DNA of 10,903 nt from a bacterium HR25 (GTDB taxonomy: Bacteria; Chloroflexota; Dehalococcoidia; SM23-28-2; HRbin24): positions 1-10,903 of the forward strand of contig BEIB01000025.1 of assembly GCA_002898615.1 (NCBI GenBank), written 5' to 3'. Each line of letters begins with the position of its first letter. Position 1 is the first letter of the stretch. Positions 6,939-10,903 of this stretch are shown one piece after another. Both the position numbers and the translations under genes were made by a program. Under the pieces are notes generated by a model that made no database searches, was not told the origin of the DNA, and saw only the letters and a list, made by a program, of their open reading frames with translations.

Positions 6939-6953
6939 GCTATGCTAAGCTAA
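6939..6953 (+). repeat. three tandem GCTAW pentamers upstream of liuB
   Basis: GCTAT, GCTAA and GCTAA follow each other without a gap, then CGCT. The stretch sits 54 bases before the liuB start codon, near where its promoter should be. It may be a direct-repeat protein-binding site or chance in an AT-richer patch. Confidence 0.35.
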
Positions 6954-7006
6954 CGCTGGATTGCTTCTTCCCGAGCGCTCACCACAGCAGCGGGAGGCGA
7001 AGACGA

Positions 7007-8683
7007 ATGACGAGGACCACCGTCCAGCGGCCAGACGAGGCGGCAGCGCTGGACTTCCTGGAAGGCTCTGCCGTGCCGGTGTTGCCCACCGCCGTGGACA
7101 CCGCCGACCCCGAATTCGCAAGGAACCGTGAGCGCATGCAGCATCTGGTGGCCCAACTCCAGGAGCGGCTGGAGCTGGTGCGTCAGGGCGGAGGGGAGGA
7201 GCAGGTGCGGCGCCACCGCTCCCGGGGGAAGCTGACGGCGCGGGAGCGCATAGAGCGCCTGATAGACCCGGGCACGGCCTTCCTGGAGCTGAGCCCCCTG
7301 GCCGCCTGGGAGATGTACGACAACGAGGCCCCCGGCGCTGGTATAGTCACCGGCATCGGCCGCGTCTGTGGGCGGGAGGTAGTCATCGTCGCCAACGACG
7401 CCACGGTGAAGGGCGGCACCTACTACCCCATCACCGTCAAGAAGCACCTGCGGGCGCAGGAGATAGCGGAGCAGAACTGGCTCCCCTGTATCTATCTGGT
7501 GGACTCGGGCGGCGCCTTTCTCCCCCTCCAGGCGGAGGTCTTCCCGGACCGTGACCACTTCGGCCGTATCTTCTATAACCAGGCGCGCATGTCGGCCAAG
7601 GGGATACCGCAGATCGCCGTGGTGATGGGCCCCTGCACCGCCGGTGGCGCCTACGTCCCCGCCATGAGCGACGAGACCATCATCGTCCAGGGGACGGGGA
7701 ACATCTTCCTGGGCGGGCCGCCCCTGGTGAAGGCGGCCACAGGGGAGGAGGTATCGGCGGAGGAACTGGGCGGTGCCTACGTCCACACCCACATCTCCGG
7801 TGTGGCCGACCACTTCGCCACCAGCGACGAGGAGGCCCTCTCCATCTGCCGCAGCGTGGTGGCCAACCTGGGGCGTACTACCAAACAGTTCCCCTGGCCA
7901 GTCGCCCCGGTGGAGGAGCCGCTCTACGACCCGGAGGAGATCTACGGCATCCTCCCCATGGACTACCGCAAGTCCTTCGATGTGCGAGAGGTCATCGCCC
8001 GGCTGGTGGACGGCAGCCGCTTTCACGAGTTCAAGGCCGCTTATGGCAACACGCTGGTCTGCGGCTTCGCCCGCATCATGGGCTTCCCGGTGGGGATCGT
8101 GGCCAACAACGGCATCCTCTTCTCGGAGAGCGCCCTCAAGGGCGCCCACTTCATCGAGCTGTGCGCCAAGCGCAAGATACCCCTGGTCTTCCTCCAGAAC
8201 ATCACCGGCTTCATGGTGGGGAAGCGTTACGAGCACGAGGGGATAGCCAAACACGGCGCCAAGATGGTGACGGCGGTGGCCTGTGCCGAGGTGCCCAAGT
8301 TCACCGTCATCATCGGCGGCTCCTTCGGGGCGGGTAACTACGCCATGTGCGGGCGCGCCTACTCGCCCCGCCTCCTCTGGATGTGGCCCAACGCCCAGAT
8401 CTCCGTCATGGGGGGACAGCAGGCGGCCAGCGTCCTCCTGACGGTTCGCCTGGACAACCTGCGGGCCCAGGGCAAGGACATGACGCCAGAGGAGCAGGAG
8501 GAGTTCATGCGCCCCACCCTGGAGAAGTACGAGCGGGAGGGCAGCGCCTACTACAGCACCGCCCGCCTCTGGGACGACGGCATCCTGGACCCCCTGGAGA
8601 CGCGCATGGCCCTGGCCCTGGGGATCAGCGCCGCCCTCAATGCCCCCATACCGGAGTCCAGCTTCGGCGTCTTCAGGATGTGA
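7007..8683 (+). CDS. liuB: methylcrotonyl-CoA carboxylase, carboxyltransferase (beta) subunit
   Basis: This subunit transfers the carboxyl group from biotin to 3-methylcrotonyl-CoA, making 3-methylglutaconyl-CoA in leucine and isovalerate breakdown. The 558-residue length is normal for the family (about 535-560). The N-terminal crotonase-like domain has [18 protein letters not shown] (164-181) and [12 protein letters not shown] (212-223). The C-terminal domain has [10 protein letters not shown] (373-382), QNITGFMVG (397-405) and [18 protein letters not shown] (437-454). The wording of [10 protein letters not shown] and [13 protein letters not shown] is that of methylcrotonyl-CoA rather than propionyl- or acetyl-CoA carboxylases. 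Geranyl-CoA carboxylase is a close relative and cannot be excluded from this gene alone, but the liuC partner supports methylcrotonyl-CoA. The start has GGGAGG nine bases upstream. It is the first gene of a plus-strand operon, with liuC two bases downstream. Confidence 0.93.
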   Translation: MTRTTVQRPDEAAALDFLEGSAVPVLPTAVDTADPEFARNRERMQHLVAQLQERLELVRQGGGEEQVRRHRSRGKLTARERIERLIDPGTAFLELSPLAAWEMYDNEAPGAGIVTGIGRVCGREVVIVANDATVKGGTYYPITVKKHLRAQEIAEQNWLPCIYLVDSGGAFLPLQAEVFPDRDHFGRIFYNQARMSAKGIPQIAVVMGPCTAGGAYVPAMSDETIIVQGTGNIFLGGPPLVKAATGEEVSAEELGGAYVHTHISGVADHFATSDEEALSICRSVVANLGRTTKQFPWPVAPVEEPLYDPEEIYGILPMDYRKSFDVREVIARLVDGSRFHEFKAAYGNTLVCGFARIMGFPVGIVANNGILFSESALKGAHFIELCAKRKIPLVFLQNITGFMVGKRYEHEGIAKHGAKMVTAVACAEVPKFTVIIGGSFGAGNYAMCGRAYSPRLLWMWPNAQISVMGGQQAASVLLTVRLDNLRAQGKDMTPEEQEEFMRPTLEKYEREGSAYYSTARLWDDGILDPLETRMALALGISAALNAPIPESSFGVFRM

Positions 8684-8685
8684 CC

Positions 8686-9474
8686 ATGGCAGAGGGCCCG
8701 GCGATCATAGTCAGCCAGGACGGGCCGGTGGCCCGGGTGACCATGAACCGGCCCGCCGTCCACAACGCCTTCAACGAGGAGGTCATCGCCGCCCTGGCCG
8801 CCGCCTTCCAGAGACTGGGCCAGGATGAGAGGGTACGGGCGGTGGTACTGGCCGGCGAGGGCCCCTCCTTCAGCGCTGGCGCGGATCTGGAGTGGATGCG
8901 CCGCGCCGCCTCCTGGAGCGAGGAGGAGAACCGCAGGGACGCCCTGGCGTTGGCGGCCATGTTGCGCAGCATCGCCGAGTGTCCCCGGCCGGTGGTGGCC
9001 CGCGTCCAGGGGAACGCCTTCGGCGGCGGGGTGGGGCTGGTAGCCGCCGCCGATCTGGCCGTGGCCACACGCTCGGCCCAGTTCGCCTTCACCGAGGTGC
9101 GGCTGGGGCTCGCCCCGGCCACCATCTCTCCTTACGTGGTGGAGAAGATAGGCCCTGGCTGGGCGCTGCGCCTCTTCCTGACCGGCGAGAGGGTGAGCGC
9201 CCAGCGGGCCCAGGAGATCGGCCTCGTCTACCGCGTCGTCCCTGACGAGGAGCTGGACGCCGCTGTGGAGGAGACGCTGCGGGCGCTGTTGAGCGGCGGC
9301 CCCCATGCCCAGGCGGAGATCAAACGACTGGTCCGCACCGTGGTGGCCAGCCGAGGCCCTCAGGTGGACGAGTTCACCTCCTCCCTCATCGCCGGGCTGC
9401 GCACGGGCACCGAGGGGCAGGAGGGGATCAGGGCCTTCCTGGAGCGCCGCCGCCCGGAGTGGTCTGTTCACTGA
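8686..9474 (+). CDS. liuC: methylglutaconyl-CoA hydratase (crotonase superfamily)
   Basis: A 262-residue cytoplasmic crotonase-fold protein. In the Liu pathway it adds water to 3-methylglutaconyl-CoA, giving 3-hydroxy-3-methylglutaryl-CoA. The family motifs are [10 protein letters not shown] near the N-terminus, [12 protein letters not shown] (oxyanion-hole segment with the LiuC-type WMRR) and [16 protein letters not shown] (109-124). Of the two catalytic glutamates of classic enoyl-CoA hydratase, the first position is Gly117 and only Glu137 in [10 protein letters not shown] is kept; as far as I recall, this matches bacterial LiuC proteins. The C-terminal helices are complete. The ATG at 8686 follows the liuB stop by two bases and has AGGA at 8675-8678. 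The reading frame continues open far upstream inside liuB, but that part is out-of-frame liuB and not protein. A generic enoyl-CoA hydratase is the alternative; position between the two carboxylase genes argues for LiuC. Confidence 0.9.
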   Translation: MAEGPAIIVSQDGPVARVTMNRPAVHNAFNEEVIAALAAAFQRLGQDERVRAVVLAGEGPSFSAGADLEWMRRAASWSEEENRRDALALAAMLRSIAECPRPVVARVQGNAFGGGVGLVAAADLAVATRSAQFAFTEVRLGLAPATISPYVVEKIGPGWALRLFLTGERVSAQRAQEIGLVYRVVPDEELDAAVEETLRALLSGGPHAQAEIKRLVRTVVASRGPQVDEFTSSLIAGLRTGTEGQEGIRAFLERRRPEWSVH

Positions 9475-9479
9475 GGAGA

Positions 9480-10903
9480 ATGTTCAGGAAGATACTGATA
9501 GCCAACCGTGGGGAGATAGCCCTCCGAGTCCAGCGCACCTGCCGGTCGCTGGGCATACCGACGGTAGCCGTCTACTCCGATGCCGACCGCCGCGCCCTCC
9601 ACGTCTTGGAGGCAGACGAGGCGGTGCACATCGGCCCGGCGCCGCCTACCGAGAGCTATCTGAACATAGAGGCCATAGTGCGGGCGGCCCTGGAGACGGG
9701 GGCGGAGGCCGTCCATCCAGGCTACGGCTTCCTCTCCGAGAACCCGGCCTTCGCCGAGGCGTGCGCCCGGGCGGGGCTGGTCTTCATCGGCCCGCCGGCG
9801 GAGGCCATCAGGGCCATGGGGGACAAATCGGCCGCCCGCAAGATGGTGGCTGCCCGGGGCGTCCCCGTCGTCCCCGGCTACGATGGCGATGGCCAGGAGC
9901 CCGCGCTGCTGCTGCGGGAGGCGGAGCGCATCGGCTTCCCGGTGATGATCAAGGCGGCAGCCGGGGGTGGCGGCCGCGGCATGCGCCTGGTCTCGGCCCC
10001 CTCGGAGTTCGCCGAAGCGGTGGAGAGCGCCCGAAGGGAGGCGTTGCGGGCCTTCGGCGATGGTCGCCTCCTGCTGGAGAGGGCCATCGTCGGGGGGCGC
10101 CACGTGGAGGTGCAGGTGCTGGCCGACGCCCACGGCAACGTCATCTACCTGGGCGAGAGGGACTGCTCCACCCAGCGCCGCCATCAGAAGGTCATCGAGG
10201 AGGCGCCCTCGCCAGCGGTGGGGCCGGAGCTGCGACGCCGCATGGGCGAGGCGGCGGTGGAGGTGGCCCGGGCCGTCGGCTATCGCAACGCCGGTACCGT
10301 GGAGTTCCTCCTGGACGCCCAGGGCAACTTCTACTTCCTGGAAATGAACACCCGCCTCCAGGTGGAGCACGGCGTCACCGAGCTGGTGACGGGGCTCGAC
10401 TTGGTGGCCCTGCAGATCGCCATCGCCGCCGGGCAACCCCTGCCTCTGCGACAGGAGGACGTCAGGCTCAACGGGCATGCCATCGAGTGCCGCATCTACG
10501 CCGAGGACCCCTTCCGCGGCTATCTGCCTAGCTCCGGGCGCATAACCGTCTTCGAGCCTCCCACGGGGGAGGGCATCCGCAACGACGTGGGCACCTATCC
10601 GGGAGACGAGATCACCGCCTACTACGATCCGCTCATCGCCAAGCTTCTGACCTGGGGACGGGACCGCCGGGAGGCGCTGGCCCGCATGGCCGACGCCCTC
10701 CAGCGCTACCGTATCGAGGGGGTGAGGACGAACCTGCCCCTCCTGCGGGCCGTCGTGTCGCATCCAGTGATGCTGGCTGGCCAGATGACCACCGATTTCC
10801 TGGAGACCGGCCTCAGCCCGGAGGCCCTGGCGGTCAGCCCCCCCAGGGAGGCGCTGCTGGCCGCCTTCGGCGCCCTGGCCAGCGGGGCCCTGGGCGGGGG
10901 CGA
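9480..10903 (+). CDS. liuD: methylcrotonyl-CoA carboxylase, biotin carboxylase (alpha) subunit, cut off by window edge
   Basis: This subunit carboxylates biotin with bicarbonate and ATP and hands it to LiuB. 474 codons are visible. The start [14 protein letters not shown] is the classic biotin carboxylase N-terminus. The ATP-grasp domain shows Lys158 and the glycine loop GGGGRGM (162-168), [12 protein letters not shown] (226-237) and [10 protein letters not shown] (288-297) with Glu288, Asn290 and Arg292. [13 protein letters not shown] follows in the C-terminal carboxylase part. A stand-alone AccC would end near residue 450, but this frame runs on past TTDFLETGL, so a methylcrotonyl-type alpha chain of about 650 residues is expected, with its biotin-carrier domain outside the window. 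The ATG lies five bases after the liuC stop, and the ribosome-binding purines (GAGGAG, 9473-9478) overlap that stop, implying coupled translation. Propionyl- or geranyl-CoA carboxylase alpha chains are alternatives, judged less likely by context. Confidence 0.92.
   Translation, partial: MFRKILIANRGEIALRVQRTCRSLGIPTVAVYSDADRRALHVLEADEAVHIGPAPPTESYLNIEAIVRAALETGAEAVHPGYGFLSENPAFAEACARAGLVFIGPPAEAIRAMGDKSAARKMVAARGVPVVPGYDGDGQEPALLLREAERIGFPVMIKAAAGGGGRGMRLVSAPSEFAEAVESARREALRAFGDGRLLLERAIVGGRHVEVQVLADAHGNVIYLGERDCSTQRRHQKVIEEAPSPAVGPELRRRMGEAAVEVARAVGYRNAGTVEFLLDAQGNFYFLEMNTRLQVEHGVTELVTGLDLVALQIAIAAGQPLPLRQEDVRLNGHAIECRIYAEDPFRGYLPSSGRITVFEPPTGEGIRNDVGTYPGDEITAYYDPLIAKLLTWGRDRREALARMADALQRYRIEGVRTNLPLLRAVVSHPVMLAGQMTTDFLETGLSPEALAVSPPREALLAAFGALASGALGGG

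Larger units (their letters stand above)
6753..7006. promoter_or_regulatory. divergent intergenic region between the matrixin gene and liuB
   Basis: This 254-base spacer carries the promoters of both flanking genes and is noticeably richer in A and T around 6840-6890 and 6935-6955 than the rest of the window. It contains a TTGACA promoter and an inverted repeat on the matrixin side, the octamer GCTATGCT twice exactly 60 bases apart (6879-6886 and 6939-6946), and GGGAGG at 6992-6997 as the liuB ribosome-binding site, nine bases before its ATG. I could not find a convincing promoter pair for liuB; TATGCT at 6941-6946 is the best -10 candidate but lacks a -35. No open reading frame here looks real. 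Confidence 0.6.

Noticed and set aside
5853..6953. 366-codon plus-strand frame across the matrixin gene and its flanks
   Set aside because: It is antisense to the matrixin gene, whose signal peptide, zinc site and ribosome-binding site are clear.
6950..8254. 434-codon minus-strand frame opposite liuB
   Set aside because: Fully antisense to a certain gene, no family resemblance, no ribosome-binding site; a by-product of codon bias.
8347..8685. N-terminal extension of liuC into liuB
   Set aside because: The translated extension is Pro/Gly/Arg-rich and unlike any crotonase; the ATG at 8686 gives the normal N-terminus and a normal two-base gap after liuB.
9468..10763. 431-codon minus-strand frame opposite liuD
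   Set aside because: Same reasons as the other antisense frames: no domain and complete overlap with a certain gene.
1..10903. A hidden defence, mobile or otherwise novel multi-gene system
   Set aside because: All long stretches are covered by seven genes of known families; there are no transposases, integrases, toxin-antitoxin genes, CRISPR repeats or tRNA-flanked insertions, and codon use is uniform.

Overview
This is a very GC-rich bacterial window with ordinary core and catabolic genes, packed tightly on both strands. It holds seven protein-coding genes, two of them cut by the window edges. The style of MutS and MutL, GC-ending codons combined with regular use of ATA for isoleucine, and a leucine-degradation cluster in a non-proteobacterial setting would fit a Chloroflexota (Dehalococcoidia-like) genome. 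That placement is inference from general impressions; no marker in the window proves it.

Layout: (1) positions 1-881, minus strand: the N-terminal two thirds of a phenylacetate-CoA ligase (paaK). (2) positions 882-1040: a divergent promoter region. (3) positions 1041-5194, plus strand: mutS and mutL, overlapping by one base, a complete mismatch-repair pair. (4) positions 5191-5850, minus strand: a nitroreductase-family flavoprotein whose stop codon interlocks with that of mutL in the tetramer CTAG. (5) positions 5851-5975: a promoter for the nitroreductase and a strong GC hairpin that probably ends the transcript of the gene behind it. (6) positions 5976-6752, minus strand: a secreted matrixin-like zinc metalloprotease. 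(7) positions 6753-7006: a divergent regulatory region with a TTGACA promoter overlapped by an inverted repeat, and a short tandem repeat on the side facing the next operon. (8) positions 7007-10903, plus strand: an operon liuB-liuC-liuD (methylcrotonyl-CoA carboxylase carboxyltransferase subunit, methylglutaconyl-CoA hydratase, biotin carboxylase subunit), running off the right edge.

How the genes work together: MutS and MutL recognise and process replication mismatches. MutL keeps the metal-binding residues of the endonuclease type, so the host probably uses nicking MutL repair rather than the MutH system. LiuB and LiuD form the biotin-dependent carboxylase that turns 3-methylcrotonyl-CoA into 3-methylglutaconyl-CoA, and LiuC hydrates that to HMG-CoA, three enzymes around two consecutive steps of leucine/isovalerate breakdown. 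PaaK, the nitroreductase and the protease have no evident functional link to these.

I looked for an undescribed system and did not find one. No tRNA, rRNA, CRISPR array, insertion sequence or phage gene was recognised. The most interesting items are the operator-like inverted repeat in front of the matrixin gene, the matrixin itself, and details of the MutS/MutL C-terminal regions.
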